A stretch of DNA of 64,000 nucleotides from Arsenophonus sp964026495 (lineage in GTDB: Bacteria; Pseudomonadota; Gammaproteobacteria; Enterobacterales; Enterobacteriaceae), in NCBI RefSeq assembly GCF_964026495.1, contig NZ_OZ032148.1:558001-622000 (forward strand). Reading direction: 5' to 3'. Under the pieces are notes generated by a model. It was not told the DNA's origin and made no database searches. It saw only the letters and a program-made list of their open reading frames with translations. The position numbers and the translations under genes were made by a program. Of this stretch, positions 40,223-50,917 are shown one piece after another. Positions within the stretch are counted from its first letter, which is position 1, and each line of letters begins with the position of its first letter.

Positions 40223-40969
40223 TTAAGCTGGATTAGGTATATCAATAAAACATACAGAAAAATTGTAATCTTTCTGTAACCATTTCCCTAACATTTTAAT
40301 ACCTGATCGCTCTGTTGCATGATGACCTGCAGCATAAAAATGAATACCCATTTCTCTTGCAATATGAATTGTTTGCTCTGAAACTTCTCCAGTGATAAAA
40401 GCATCTGCACCTGCTTCTCCTGCTGCTTGAATAAAATTCTGACCACTACCTGTACACCATGCAACAGTACGAATTTCTTTGACTCCATATTTTCTACCAA
40501 CATACAAAGGTTGACGTTTCAATTTATTACTTAAACGCAGCATTAAATCATCAGGAGTAATAATTTTTAAAAAATGCCCCATTGGTAGTAAGGGTAAAAT
40601 ATATCTGTCAATCTCAACTTCTAGTAATTCTCCAAATTTGACATTGTTACCTATAATTGGATGCACATCTAGCGGCAAATGATAACCGTATAGGTTAATA
40701 TCATTACAAAGTAATGTTTTTAATCTTTTACGCTTTATATTAACAATAATATCAGATTCATTTTTCCAAAAAAAACCATGATGAACAATAATTGCATCTA
40801 CAAATAATTTTACTCCTTCATCAAGTAATGCTTGAGATGCAGTAACACCAGTTAATATTTTTTTTACCTCTGATCTACCTTCTACTTGTAGTCCATTCGG
40901 TACATAATCTTGATATTTTTCAACATCGAGATACATATTAATTAATTTTTCTAATTCAATATTGTGCAT
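40223..40969 (-). CDS. ybgI: Nif3-family dinuclear metal protein YbgI
   Basis: Member of the NIF3 / GTP cyclohydrolase 1 type 2 family; a toroidal hexamer with a dinuclear metal site in E. coli and a reported role in radiation or DNA-damage tolerance, true substrate unknown. Metal ligands appear in IVHHGFFW (HH pair) and AGHHATE near the C-terminus; YVPNGLQVEG and GVTASQALLDE are typical. The start at MHNIELEKL matches E. coli MKNTELEQL; a TTG six bases upstream is the other option. 248 aa (E. coli 247). Confidence 0.94.
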   Translation of the reverse strand: MHNIELEKLINMYLDVEKYQDYVPNGLQVEGRSEVKKILTGVTASQALLDEGVKLFVDAIIVHHGFFWKNESDIIVNIKRKRLKTLLCNDINLYGYHLPLDVHPIIGNNVKFGELLEVEIDRYILPLLPMGHFLKIITPDDLMLRLSNKLKRQPLYVGRKYGVKEIRTVAWCTGSGQNFIQAAGEAGADAFITGEVSEQTIHIAREMGIHFYAAGHHATERSGIKMLGKWLQKDYNFSVCFIDIPNPA

Positions 40970-41125
40970 AACCAACTTATTCCATATGTTAGAAATTTTG
41001 TTTATTTTTCTAAAAAAAAATTATATCTTTAAAAGATATCTTTTAGGAATAAAAATATATTTAAATTATTATTTTTATAAAATTTCATAAAAAATTCAAA
41101 ATATATTTTTTATTAAATCAAATAT

Positions 41126-42757
41126 TTAATCACTAATAATTTTATTAACAATTTCAATAGCTTCTTTTTCAATAATCTTAAGATGATTAGCATCACGAAA
41201 ACTTTCACAATAAATTTTATACGCTTCTTCTGTACCAGACGGACGAACAGTAAACCAACCATAATTAGTGATTACCTTTAGACCACCAATAGAAGCATTA
41301 TTACCAGATGCTTTAGTTAATATTGTAATAATATTATCACCTGCTAATATTTTTGTAGATAACATTTTAGCAGTTAATTGTTCTAAAGATTTTTTTTGTT
41401 CATAATTAGCCTTACATTGAATACGACTATAATTGTATTCACCAAAAGTTGCAGAAAGTTCTTGATAGAGTTGTTGAGGATTCTTGCCAGTAACTGCTGT
41501 CATTTCAGCTGCTAAAAGACATAAAATAATACCATCTTTATCTGTTGTCCAAGGTGTTCCATCAAACTTCAAAAAAGAAGCACCGGCACTTTCTTCACCA
41601 GCAAAACCATACTTTCCATGATATAAACCATCAACAAACCATTTAAAACCAACCGGGACTTCCACTAATTTACGGCCTAGATTATCCACTACACGATCAA
41701 TCATTGCACTAGAAACTAATGTCTTACATACTGCAATATCTTTTTTCCATTGTGGACGATGACGAAATAAATAATCTATAGCCACAACTAAATAATGATT
41801 AGAATTCATTAATCCTTCTGGCGTTATAATACCATGACGATCATGATCAGGATCATTAGCAAATCCTAAATCAAATTTATTTCTTAAATCCAATAAACCT
41901 TTCATCGCCCAATGAGAAGAACAATCCATACGAATAACACCATCATAATCTAAAGGCATGAAACTAAATGTTGGATCAATTTTTTCATTGACTAACTCCA
42001 AATTAAGTTCATAATAATCACTAATACGTTTCCAATAATTTATTCCTGCCCCACCTAATGGATCTACACCTATTTTTAATCCTGATTGTTTAATAGCTAC
42101 CATATCAATAACATCGTTTAAAGCAACTACATAAGGCTCAACAAAATCTTTTTGATGATAATGAGAATCTTTGATTGCTAATGGATAATTAATACGTTGA
42201 ACACCTACTAATTGATTGCTAATTAATTGATTTGCTCGATGCTCAATTTCTAAAGTAAGTGACTCATCTGCCGGTCCTCCATGCGAAGAATTATATTTTA
42301 TACCGCCATATTCTGGGGGGTTATGTGAAGATGTTATAAGTATACCATCAGCTTTTTTTTTATGCTTACGATTATAATCTAATATAGCATAAGAAATAGA
42401 AGGTGTCGGTGTAAAACCTTGATCTTGTTGAGTAATAACATCAATTTTATTAGCAATCATTACTTCAATTATTGTCATAAAAGCAGGATCCGATAAAGCA
42501 TGTGTATCTTTTCCAATTAAACAAGATCCAGTAATACCATGTGATCGACGTACTTCTACGATAGCTTGTACGATAGCTAAAATGTGCTCTTCATTAAAAC
42601 TATGCCGAGATGCAATACCACGATGACCTGATGTACCAAATTTAACAACATGATCAGGATTTTTTTTTTGAGGTTTTAAAAAATAATATTGTTTGATTAA
42701 TTCTTCAACATTAATTAAATCACTTGGTTGAGCAAATTGTCCAGCGCGTTTATGCAT
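41126..42757 (-). CDS. pgm: Phosphoglucomutase
   Basis: Interconverts glucose-1-phosphate and glucose-6-phosphate, supplying UDP-glucose and glycogen or trehalose routes. Phosphoserine loop ITSSHNPPEYGG (E. coli TPSHNPPEDGG), metal loop NDPDHDRHG, sugar loop GEESAGASF and phosphate-binding RPSGTEEAYK are intact. The start at MHKRAGQFAQPSDL corresponds to E. coli MAIHNRAGQ, giving 543 aa (E. coli 546); an upstream in-frame extension begins with TTG and lacks homology. Order pgm-ybgI-sucABCD is collinear with E. coli, with about 20 genes lost in between. Confidence 0.95.
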   Translation of the reverse strand: MHKRAGQFAQPSDLINVEELIKQYYFLKPQKKNPDHVVKFGTSGHRGIASRHSFNEEHILAIVQAIVEVRRSHGITGSCLIGKDTHALSDPAFMTIIEVMIANKIDVITQQDQGFTPTPSISYAILDYNRKHKKKADGILITSSHNPPEYGGIKYNSSHGGPADESLTLEIEHRANQLISNQLVGVQRINYPLAIKDSHYHQKDFVEPYVVALNDVIDMVAIKQSGLKIGVDPLGGAGINYWKRISDYYELNLELVNEKIDPTFSFMPLDYDGVIRMDCSSHWAMKGLLDLRNKFDLGFANDPDHDRHGIITPEGLMNSNHYLVVAIDYLFRHRPQWKKDIAVCKTLVSSAMIDRVVDNLGRKLVEVPVGFKWFVDGLYHGKYGFAGEESAGASFLKFDGTPWTTDKDGIILCLLAAEMTAVTGKNPQQLYQELSATFGEYNYSRIQCKANYEQKKSLEQLTAKMLSTKILAGDNIITILTKASGNNASIGGLKVITNYGWFTVRPSGTEEAYKIYCESFRDANHLKIIEKEAIEIVNKIISD

Positions 42758-43364
42758 TAATAATAATTTTTCCACAAAATAATATTTTTGTTTTAAAAAC
42801 AAAATATTTATAACAATTTATCTATAATAAATATTTTATATATAAACAATATCACAAAAATTCTTTATCAAAAAACTTTAAATATTTCATATAAAATATA
42901 TGAATACTTGATATTCACAAAAGGTATTAATATGATTATTTTTATATTATATATTGTTAATAATATATAAAGTCATAAACAATCAAAGGTTATTTTTAAT
43001 AATCTAACTAATAACTTTTTTTATAAAAAATCTCATACTAAATTAAATTTTAACTTTATAAATACTTATATACGCGTATATTATCCATACCTTTATTAAA
43101 ATAAATATCTTAAATAAGATATAATAATTTTAAATTTTTATATTTTTTATGATCAATTAAATTCTCTAACTTATTTTATTCAATTATACCAATTTCTGCA
43201 AACTGTTTAATAAATATGTTTTTTCTTAATTTTTACAAAAAAATCAATTATTTTTAAATAAACACTCAAATGAAATTTTCATTATAATTTAACAAAATTA
43301 ATGTATATACAAACAAAAAAATATACAATATTAATGTATTACTTAAAAATATTTCAATAACTAT
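42758..43364. other. Spacer gshA-pgm
   Basis: About 600 bases of A+T-rich DNA joining the gshA and pgm segments, which are far apart in E. coli, so a rearrangement boundary lies here. No gene, RNA or strong hairpin seen. Confidence 0.5.
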
Positions 43365-44921
43365 TTAAAAATATTGCTTCAAATAAACATCAAAATTTAT
43401 TTTGTCTTCTTTTTCTATTCTTGATTGTTCTATAATTGAAGCATTACGAACATTTACAAAATCTATATCATTTATTATTTCATAAGGTTCATTTTTTAAT
43501 TCTTGATAATAAATATTAGCTAACTTTAAACCATATGGAATAATACCTTCTTCAATCATAAGAGGTAATAATTGCCCAGAATATGTTAGCTCTGGATTTT
43601 CAATCATTAGTATTAATTGAGAACAAATTTCACGATAATAACTATTACCATTGATATCTAATATATCAGCAATTTTTAATAAATCATCAAATAATTTTTT
43701 TCCAATTTTTTTTAAAGTACTGATAGATTTACCATAATTAACAGTAATAATTTGTCCAGGTTTACGGCCTTCAAGAATTACTCTATTCCAATTTTTTTGA
43801 CATCCAGATAACTCCTTTTTATCCATCATAGGTGCATCTGCTAAAACACACCAAATTAAAAATAAATCAAGAAAATACATCTGTGTTTTATTAATACCAA
43901 TAGCAGTAAATGGATTAATATCCAACGATCGAACTTCAACATATTCAATGCCTCTTTTTAATAAAGCATCTGATGGAGATTCATCACCAATTGGTAATCT
44001 TTTTGGACGAATAGGTGTATATAATTCATTTTCAATTTGTAAAATATTTGTATTAAGTTGTAAATATTGTCCATCTTTATTATACATTCCTAATTTTAAG
44101 AACTCTTTGGACGGATTGTTAATTGCTTGCTTAAGATTATCCACATAAGTAATCAAGTCATTAAAAGTGATTGTAAAATTATTTTTAGATTGATTAGTAT
44201 ATCCTAAATCACTCATTCTTAATGATGTTGCATAAGGTAAATAATAAGTTCCTTTCAAAGTTTTTTCAAAAGGCAAATGAAGTGTTTTACCATCTAAAAA
44301 AGAACCACAAATTGCAGGTGATGCACCAAATAAATATGGAATCACCCATCCAAATCGATAATAATTACGCATCAATCTAAAATAACCATCAGAAATTTTC
44401 TTTTTAGCATCTTGAGAATCTTTAATATTTAAAAAAGCCCTCCAAAAGGATAATGGTAAAGAAAAATTATAATGAACACCTGCAATAATCTGCATTAACG
44501 ATCCATACCGATTTTTCAAGCCCTCTCTATACAAAGTTTTAAAACGACCAATATTTGAAGCACCATATTGCGCCAGTTTAATATTTTTCTGATGCTCTAC
44601 AAAACAAGGCATACTAATTGGCCAAATTAATTCATTCTCAAGATGAGATATTGTATACCGATGAAGATCTCTTAAAAATCCTAAGACATATTCAATATTA
44701 TTATTAGCTGGTGTAATAAATTCTAATAAAGCTTCAGCAAAATCAGTTGTAATCCATGGATGAGTTAATGCCTTTCCTAATCCATAAGGATGTAAAGATG
44801 TAGCTAATCTTCCTTCTGGTGTAATTCTTAGTGTTTCACGTTCAATTCCTCGACAAAGACCATACAAAACATTAGGATGTGCTTTTAACCATCCTATCGC
44901 TTTTGATATATTCGGGATCAA
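43365..44921 (-). CDS. gshA: Glutamate-cysteine ligase
   Basis: First step of glutathione synthesis, joining glutamate and cysteine through the gamma-carboxyl. The gammaproteobacterial (GshA type 1) signatures are clear: GLCRGIERETLRITPEGRLA near the N-terminus, ITTDFAEALLEFITP, and QIIAGVHYNFSLP. 518 aa, exactly the E. coli length. Its partner gshB is in the same window. In E. coli gshA lies on the other side of the argQ tRNA cluster from csrA, and that order survives. Confidence 0.97.
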   Translation of the reverse strand: MIPNISKAIGWLKAHPNVLYGLCRGIERETLRITPEGRLATSLHPYGLGKALTHPWITTDFAEALLEFITPANNNIEYVLGFLRDLHRYTISHLENELIWPISMPCFVEHQKNIKLAQYGASNIGRFKTLYREGLKNRYGSLMQIIAGVHYNFSLPLSFWRAFLNIKDSQDAKKKISDGYFRLMRNYYRFGWVIPYLFGASPAICGSFLDGKTLHLPFEKTLKGTYYLPYATSLRMSDLGYTNQSKNNFTITFNDLITYVDNLKQAINNPSKEFLKLGMYNKDGQYLQLNTNILQIENELYTPIRPKRLPIGDESPSDALLKRGIEYVEVRSLDINPFTAIGINKTQMYFLDLFLIWCVLADAPMMDKKELSGCQKNWNRVILEGRKPGQIITVNYGKSISTLKKIGKKLFDDLLKIADILDINGNSYYREICSQLILMIENPELTYSGQLLPLMIEEGIIPYGLKLANIYYQELKNEPYEIINDIDFVNVRNASIIEQSRIEKEDKINFDVYLKQYF

Positions 44922-45562
44922 ATTGACCTCCCGTTATTCATTTTAGTAATATTTCTTTTTGAAAAATCATTGTGAATCTACACAATCAAAATTTTTACTA
45001 TTCAGATTAATATATTACATTAATAATTTTTACGATATAAAAATTATTTAATAATATAAAATAGTAAAAAAATTTTTGTAAAAAAATAATTTTTTATTAT
45101 TTAGTGTTATAACTTGTAAAAAATACAAAAAATCTAAAAGAAATATTTTTTAATATTTAATAATAATTTCTATTAAAAATAATAACATATACTGAACAGT
45201 ATTAAATATTTTTATATTCTATTTATCAAATAAAAATTGGCAATTTTTATAAATTTAAATAATATTCTTGATTTCTAATAAAAATAGTTAAAATACAGTA
45301 AATCTGTAAAGAACTTTTTTTATCATCAATCTCTTAATCGAAAAATATTAAAAATTAGTGAAATATTTTATGCTAAAAATATTTTTTATTATTACTAAAA
45401 AATCATATTTTTAAATAGATTTATAAATAAATCATATTTTTATTGTATATTAAAATATGTCTAATTATGAATATAAGGTTCTAATTTGTGTCTTTTAATG
45501 ATTGTTATTTAAAACTTTTATAAAAGTTATCAACTCTATATTTAAATAATATTTATAAAAAT

Positions 45563-45606
45563 AAAAAGTTTTATTTTTATGCAAAAAAAGTTTTATTTTT
45601 ATACAA
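45563..45606. repeat. 22-bp tandem repeat, two copies
   Basis: AAAAAGTTTTATTTTTAT followed by GCAA in copy one and ACAA in copy two; 21 of 22 bases agree. Non-coding. Confidence 0.9.
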
Positions 45607-45760
45607 AAAATTGTGTAAGATATAATCTTAAAATTAAGAAAAAACAAATAAAAAATATGAATACAAAATAATGTTGGCATTTATATAAAGAACAAATTTT
45701 AAATATTAATTAATATCGATTTTTTATTAAAAATTATATATCAATATATTTATATCAAAT

Positions 45761-45794
45761 ATTTATATATTAAATAAATTTATATATTAAATAA
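45761..45794. repeat. 17-bp tandem repeat, two exact copies
   Basis: ATTTATATATTAAATAA occurs at 45761-45777 and 45778-45794. Non-coding, A+T only. Confidence 0.9.
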
Positions 45795-45894
45795 AATTTT
45801 TTACAAAAAAATGAGATAATAAAAAATTTATTAAAATTTATTTATCATTTATAATCTGTCTAGAGAAATATTTATTTAAAATTTAGCACATATT

Positions 45895-45934
45895 TAAAAC
45901 AAAACCCTGTATTAATTATTTTTTATTAACAGGG
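45895..45934 (-). terminator. Terminator after tRNA-Arg
   Basis: On the minus strand CCCTGTTAAT pairs with ATTAATACAGGG-type sequence (CCCTGT / ACAGGG core) and is followed by TTTTGTTTT. It begins 18 bases past the 3' end of the tRNA. Confidence 0.7.
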
Positions 45935-45951
45935 CTTTATTACATTTTAAG

Positions 45952-46025
45952 CGCATCCAGAAGGATTCGAACCTCCGACCGCTCGGTTCGTAGCCGAGTA
46001 CTCTATCCAACTGAGCTATGGATGC
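45952..46025 (-). tRNA. argQ: tRNA-Arg(ACG)
   Basis: 74 bases; acceptor GCATCCA with CTGGATGC (mostly paired), anticodon ACG in CTCGGCTACGAACCGAG, identical in the anticodon arm to E. coli argQ/V/Y/Z. ACG is read as ICG after TadA editing. CCA is not encoded; the discriminator reads G here where E. coli has A. E. coli carries four tandem copies; here one remains. Confidence 0.95.
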
Positions 46026-46075
46026 ATATTGTATTTTATTAAAATCTAATATTGAATAATTGAATAAAAGAAAAC

Positions 46076-46165
46076 CGGTGAGGGAGGGATTCGAACCCTC
46101 GATGTAATAATTAACTACATACTCCCTTAGCAGGGGAGCGCCTTCAACCACTCGGCCACCTCACC
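46076..46165 (-). tRNA. serV: tRNA-Ser(GCU)
   Basis: 90-base class II tRNA with long variable arm. Acceptor GGTGAGG / CCTCACC, anticodon GCT in CTCCCCTGCTAAGGGAG. CCA is not encoded (discriminator G then GTT). Order csrA-serV-arg tRNA is exactly as in E. coli. Confidence 0.96.
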
Positions 46166-46702
46166 CATTTAAAATAAAATGTCAATATTTATAATATTTT
46201 TACACTTTAAAATAGATATTACTTTTAAAAAATAAAAAGTCAAATAATTTTAAAATTGTTTTAATACTTGAAAGTATATTTACAATCAAAATAACTAAAT
46301 TAAATATAAAATAAAACAAAATTATTTTTTAATATCAATAATAAACATCAAATTTAAAAATAATAAAAAAATATATTATATAATATAACTAAAATATTTA
46401 ATTAATTATTTTAATCTTAAATATAAGATAATTAATCCATTATATTAATAATTAAATAAATTTATACTAAATTATTAATTATGTACAATAATTAATATTA
46501 TATTTTAATTAATTTCTTTTTTAAGAAAAATAACTTAAAACAATTTTTAATTTTTTGCAATATTTTACATTAAATATATAATAATTATAAATTATAACTA
46601 TAAAGAATACATAAATAAATTTTATTTCATAAAGATTAAAAGATAATCTTATAAAGATCAGAAACCTTGATCTACAAATATCTACAAATATTTTAGAAAA
46701 AA
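46166..46702. other. Spacer csrA-tRNA-Ser
   Basis: 537 bases, A+T-rich, upstream of the tRNA-Ser/Arg pair. Contains a 10-bp tandem repeat TCTACAAATA (46671-46680, 46681-46690) and an AGATCA / TGATCT hairpin at 46655-46673 just after csrA that might end its transcript but has a poor T run. No gene seen. Confidence 0.45.
46671..46690. repeat. 10-bp tandem repeat, two copies
   Basis: TCTACAAATA is present twice in direct succession just downstream of csrA. Non-coding. Confidence 0.85.
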
Positions 46703-46888
46703 TTACTGATTATTTTGTTGAGATTTTTCCGCTTGAATTCTTTGATAAATTTCTTCACGATGAACAGAAACTTCTTTTGGTGCATTAACCCCTATACGTA
46801 CTTGATTACCTTTTACACCTAACACTGTAACTGTTACCTCATCGCCTATCATGAGCGTTTCACCAACTCGACGAGTCAGAATAAGCAT
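46703..46888 (-). CDS. csrA: Carbon storage regulator CsrA
   Basis: 61-aa dimeric RNA-binding protein that blocks or stabilises mRNAs at GGA sites; E. coli length. [18 protein letters not shown] is nearly invariant and [14 protein letters not shown] supplies the RNA-binding Arg in the second surface. CAAGGAGCAAAG gives a strong ribosome site. It follows alaS as in E. coli. Retention of a global regulator in a genome this reduced is notable but known in other symbionts. Confidence 0.98.
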
Positions 46889-47093
46889 TCTTTGCTCCTT
46901 GAAATTTTAAAGAGTCGGGTTTAGGTTTCCTTACTATTATTCATTACACCATAAAAACATAAAGCAATGATATTTCACCTAAAGTGTTTAATTAAATATA
47001 TTTATTTTATATTAAAAATTATATTTTTAATCAGTTTATTTAAAAAAGTTAAAATTACATAATTTTTAATCTATATAAACAACAGTACTTAAC

Positions 47094-49721
47094 TTATAAG
47101 CGTAAATTAATCCATTTTTCAACTGCTGCTAATACAGTAGGAAGCGCTGTTATATTAGATCCACAAGATTCAGCTATTTCATAATTACCACCTCCTTTAC
47201 CTTTTATTTGTTTTGAGATAAACAGAATTAAATCATTGGCTTTTATTTTGATACTCAAATCTTTTGTAACACCAACAATTAAAGTAATTTTGTTGTTATT
47301 CGTAGTTGCAAAAACAATAATTGCTGATTTTAATTGATTTTTAAATTCATTAACTAAAATACGTATTTTTTTAACATCAATAATATTTACTTGACTAATT
47401 AACAAATTAATGCCTTTAATAATTTTCACTTTTTTTTTCAAATATTCTTTTTCTTTAATTAGTGCTTGTTTTTCAAATACATTTAAAGACATTTTTAATT
47501 TTTTTATTGTATCTAAAATAACTTTAAATTTTATAATTATATTCTTTTTATCACATTTTAAAACTTCACAAATATCAATTAACAGATTATTTTCTCGATG
47601 AACATAATCTATTGCAACTTGACCTGTTATTGCTTCTATTCTACGCACACCAGCAGCCATACCACATTCACTCTTAATGCGAAATAATCCAATATCGCCA
47701 GCACGAACCACATGTGTGCCAACACATAACTCACTAGAAAAATCCCCTATACTCAATACACGCACCTCTTTATCATATTGCTTATTTAAAAACATGATAA
47801 CACCGTTTTTTTTTGCGTCATTTATGTTCATTAATGTTTTCATAATAAGATGATTTTTACGGATTTGATAATTTACAAGATCTTCAATTTTATTTATTTC
47901 TGATAAGTTTAATGCTTTAAAATGTGAAAAATCAAACCGCAAATATTTATTATTGACTAAAGATCCTTTTTGAATAACATGATCTCCTAATACAATACGC
48001 AAAGCTGCATTTAATAAATGAGTTGCTGAATGATTCATTTGAATTGCACAACGATGTGTAACATTGATTTGTGCATTGATTAGCTGATTAACACTTATTA
48101 AACCAGAATTTAACTTACCAATATGTCCAATTGCTTTAGCATATTTTTGTGTATCAGTTACAAGAAATTTACAATCCTTATTTTCCAATATTCCTATATC
48201 ACCAATTTGTCCACCTGATTCAGGATAAAAAACTGTTTTATCAAGAAAAATAATTCCTTCTTGATCTTTATTTAATACATTGACAAACTCACCATTACAA
48301 AAAATAGCTTTTACTATGGCATTTGTTTTATTATTTTCATAACCTAAAAAGTGACTATCAAAATCTACTTTAATTATATTATCATCAGCAAGAAAATTAT
48401 TACACTCTCTTGCTTGAAACCTTTGTTTTTCTAAAAAAATATTAAAACCTAATTTATCAAATTTAATATTACGTTCACAACAAACATCATCAATTAAATC
48501 AAATGGAATACCATAAGTATCATAAAGACGAAATGCTATTTTTCCGGATAAAATATTATTATTTAATTTAGATAATTCATTATCTAACAACTGTAACCCA
48601 CGTATTAAAGTTTTATGGAACTGTTCTTCTTCATTTTTTAAAATTATTTCGATAGTATTTTTTTTGTTTTTTAATTCATGGGATATTGCACTCATAATTT
48701 TAATTAAAGGTTTAACTAATTTATAAAAAAAACTCTTTTTAACTCCTAATTTATATCCATGAAGAACTGCTCTGCGAATAATACGACGTAATACATAACC
48801 ACTTCCTTCATTAGAAGGAAATACACCATCGCTAATTAAAAAAACACTTGATCGAATATGATCTGCAATTATTAACAATGATTTATTATACAAATCTGAA
48901 AAATCTATTATTTCAGCAATATAGGAAATTAATTGACGAAATAAATCAATTTGATAATTTGAATTAACAGATTGTAATACAGAAACAATACGTTCAAGCC
49001 CCATTCCTGTATCAACAGCATGATTTGGCAACATTGTAAGATTTCCATCAGCATGACGATTATATTCCATAAAAACAATATTCCAAATTTCAATATAACG
49101 ATCGCCGATATTCTGCTTTGAATTAGGAGGACTACCAAAAATATGTTCACCATAATCATAAAATATTTCAGTGCAAGGACCACAAGGTCCAATATCTCCC
49201 ATTTGCCAAAAATTAGAAGAAGAATAAGGTATGCCTTGAATATCACCTATCCGAATAATACGTTTTGATGAAATACCAATTTCTTTATGCCAAATATTGT
49301 AAGATTCATCATCGGAATTATGAACAGTAATCCAAAATCTTTCTTCTGGCAAATCAAACCATTTCTTACTGGTAAGCAACTCCCAAGCATATTTTATTGC
49401 ATCTTTTTTAAAATAATCACCAAAGCTGAAATTTCCTAACATTTCAAAAAATGTGTGATGACGATTAGTATAACCAACATTTTCCAAATCATTATGTTTA
49501 CCTCCAGCTCGAACACAACGTTGTGCTGTAGCTACTTTAGAGTAGTTAATTTTTTCTAATCCTAGAAAGACATTTTTAAATTGATTCATTCCTGCATTAG
49601 TAAAAAATAACGTGGGATCATTATTTGGAACTAACGAACTGCTAGGTACAATTTTATGCCCCTTGTTACAAAAAAAATCGAGAAACGCTTGACGGATCTC
49701 ATTTGTACTTTTACTACTCAT
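47094..49721 (-). CDS. alaS: Alanyl-tRNA synthetase
   Basis: Class II synthetase for tRNA-Ala, identified by the G3-U70 pair of its substrate. Catalytic core: EIRQAFLDFFCNKGHKIVPSSSLVP at the start, FTNAGMNQFK, and CGPCTEIFYD. The editing domain has HSATHLLNAALR (zinc-binding HxxxH) and CVGTHV with its Cys and His. A C-Ala domain ends with GKGGG. 875 aa against 876 in E. coli. Order pncC-(recA-recX)-alaS-csrA is kept except for the missing recombination genes. Confidence 0.97.
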   Translation of the reverse strand: MSSKSTNEIRQAFLDFFCNKGHKIVPSSSLVPNNDPTLFFTNAGMNQFKNVFLGLEKINYSKVATAQRCVRAGGKHNDLENVGYTNRHHTFFEMLGNFSFGDYFKKDAIKYAWELLTSKKWFDLPEERFWITVHNSDDESYNIWHKEIGISSKRIIRIGDIQGIPYSSSNFWQMGDIGPCGPCTEIFYDYGEHIFGSPPNSKQNIGDRYIEIWNIVFMEYNRHADGNLTMLPNHAVDTGMGLERIVSVLQSVNSNYQIDLFRQLISYIAEIIDFSDLYNKSLLIIADHIRSSVFLISDGVFPSNEGSGYVLRRIIRRAVLHGYKLGVKKSFFYKLVKPLIKIMSAISHELKNKKNTIEIILKNEEEQFHKTLIRGLQLLDNELSKLNNNILSGKIAFRLYDTYGIPFDLIDDVCCERNIKFDKLGFNIFLEKQRFQARECNNFLADDNIIKVDFDSHFLGYENNKTNAIVKAIFCNGEFVNVLNKDQEGIIFLDKTVFYPESGGQIGDIGILENKDCKFLVTDTQKYAKAIGHIGKLNSGLISVNQLINAQINVTHRCAIQMNHSATHLLNAALRIVLGDHVIQKGSLVNNKYLRFDFSHFKALNLSEINKIEDLVNYQIRKNHLIMKTLMNINDAKKNGVIMFLNKQYDKEVRVLSIGDFSSELCVGTHVVRAGDIGLFRIKSECGMAAGVRRIEAITGQVAIDYVHRENNLLIDICEVLKCDKKNIIIKFKVILDTIKKLKMSLNVFEKQALIKEKEYLKKKVKIIKGINLLISQVNIIDVKKIRILVNEFKNQLKSAIIVFATTNNNKITLIVGVTKDLSIKIKANDLILFISKQIKGKGGGNYEIAESCGSNITALPTVLAAVEKWINLRL

Positions 49722-50917
49722 AATTATCCTAAAATCAAGCCAAAAACAAATAAATACACTATTTTAAGAATATAAAGCAATTTTATTGTATATCAATAAA
49801 AGAATTTTAACAGTATATCCAAAAACCTGAAAATTTTTATATTTTTCAAAAAGCAAATTGATATTTTAAAAATTAATAAATAATTAATATCAATAATCAT
49901 ATGTTAATCTTTAGATACATTACAAAATTAATTTTATTGATATCTTTATAGAACTTTATAATAAAAAAAATTATATTGTATATATAGCATTTTATCATAT
50001 GGATATTATTTTATTTTTTATACAGAAATCAAAAATTTCTATCTTTAAAAGCTAAAAATAATATCCACTAGATACTTTATGTAATTTGATTACACAAATA
50101 TGATAATTTTTATTTATATATAATGTATAAGATGAATTAAAATGATTTTGAAGAATATGATTCTAACATAATTTTTTAAAAAAATTATTAAATATATTAA
50201 TTCAATAATAACAATTTATTATATATAATAATAAAAAATAATTTTTATATTTTCTCAATTATTTTAATCGGTATAAAACCGAATAATATATTTGTAAATC
50301 ATAAAAAATATATTAAAAATCATGAAACTTACCTCATTTTCATATAAAAATATGACTAATTATTATATAATTATTAAAATATTGTAATAAAATAAATTAT
50401 ACAAATATTTCACAAAATAAAAATTTTTATTTTTATAAAAAAAAGAAAAAATTTCAAATTTTATAATATTTCTAATTATAAAAAATCAAATGTTATATAT
50501 ATTACTTATAAAAGGTATAAATTTTAAATTATAATTAATTAATGTATATATATACCATAAAATTTTTCATAAAAACTAATGAAGATTCATTAATAAAACA
50601 AAAATTGTATAATTTTTTAAAAAAAATTAAATTTTTAATCATTTTTCTCAAAATTTTTTTACATCATATAAATCACAGCTATAATTATTAATTATTAATT
50701 ATAATATTTATACATGTTTTAATAATTGCTAATATCAATTATATAATTTATTGTTTTTTATAAAATAATTAAATAATACAAAAATATTTAAATATTTTTT
50801 TAAAAAAAATAATGTTTTTTAAAATATGTTTTATAAGTATTTCAATAAAAAATCTGTAAAAAATAATAAAACGGTATGATATTTATTATATTATAAAAAA
50901 AGTAAATTGGACACACA
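49722..50917. other. Spacer pncC-alaS where recA and recX are missing
   Basis: In E. coli recA (353 codons) and recX lie here. The 1.2 kb gap is about the size of recA, but I could not find the GPESSGKTT, DAEHALD or KNKIAAPF motifs in any frame. No LexA-like CTGT-N8-ACAG box remains. A small hairpin TCGGT-ATAAA-ACCGA lies at 50268-50282. Otherwise almost pure A+T. Confidence 0.55.

Larger units (their letters stand above)
44922..45951. other. Spacer gshA-tRNA-Arg with two slippage repeats
   Basis: 1.03 kb without a supported gene. It holds two short tandem repeats (45563-45606 and 45761-45794) and the tRNA terminator (45895-45934). In E. coli yqaA and yqaB lie here; no trace is seen. A 61-codon open frame at 45495-45680 is mostly Phe, Ile, Lys and Leu with no family resemblance, and is not called. 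Confidence 0.5.

Noticed and set aside
45495..45680. 61-codon open frame in the gshA-tRNA spacer
   Set aside because: Composition is nearly all Phe, Ile, Lys, Leu, Tyr and Asn, it contains a tandem repeat, and it shows no ribosome site or homology.
45912..46151. Open frame of 79 codons on the minus strand
   Set aside because: It reads through the tRNA-Arg and tRNA-Ser genes; the frame is a by-product of their sequence.
50268..50282. Hairpin TCGGT-ATAAA-ACCGA as a recA-related terminator
   Set aside because: Only five base pairs and no T run on either strand; it cannot be tied to recA.
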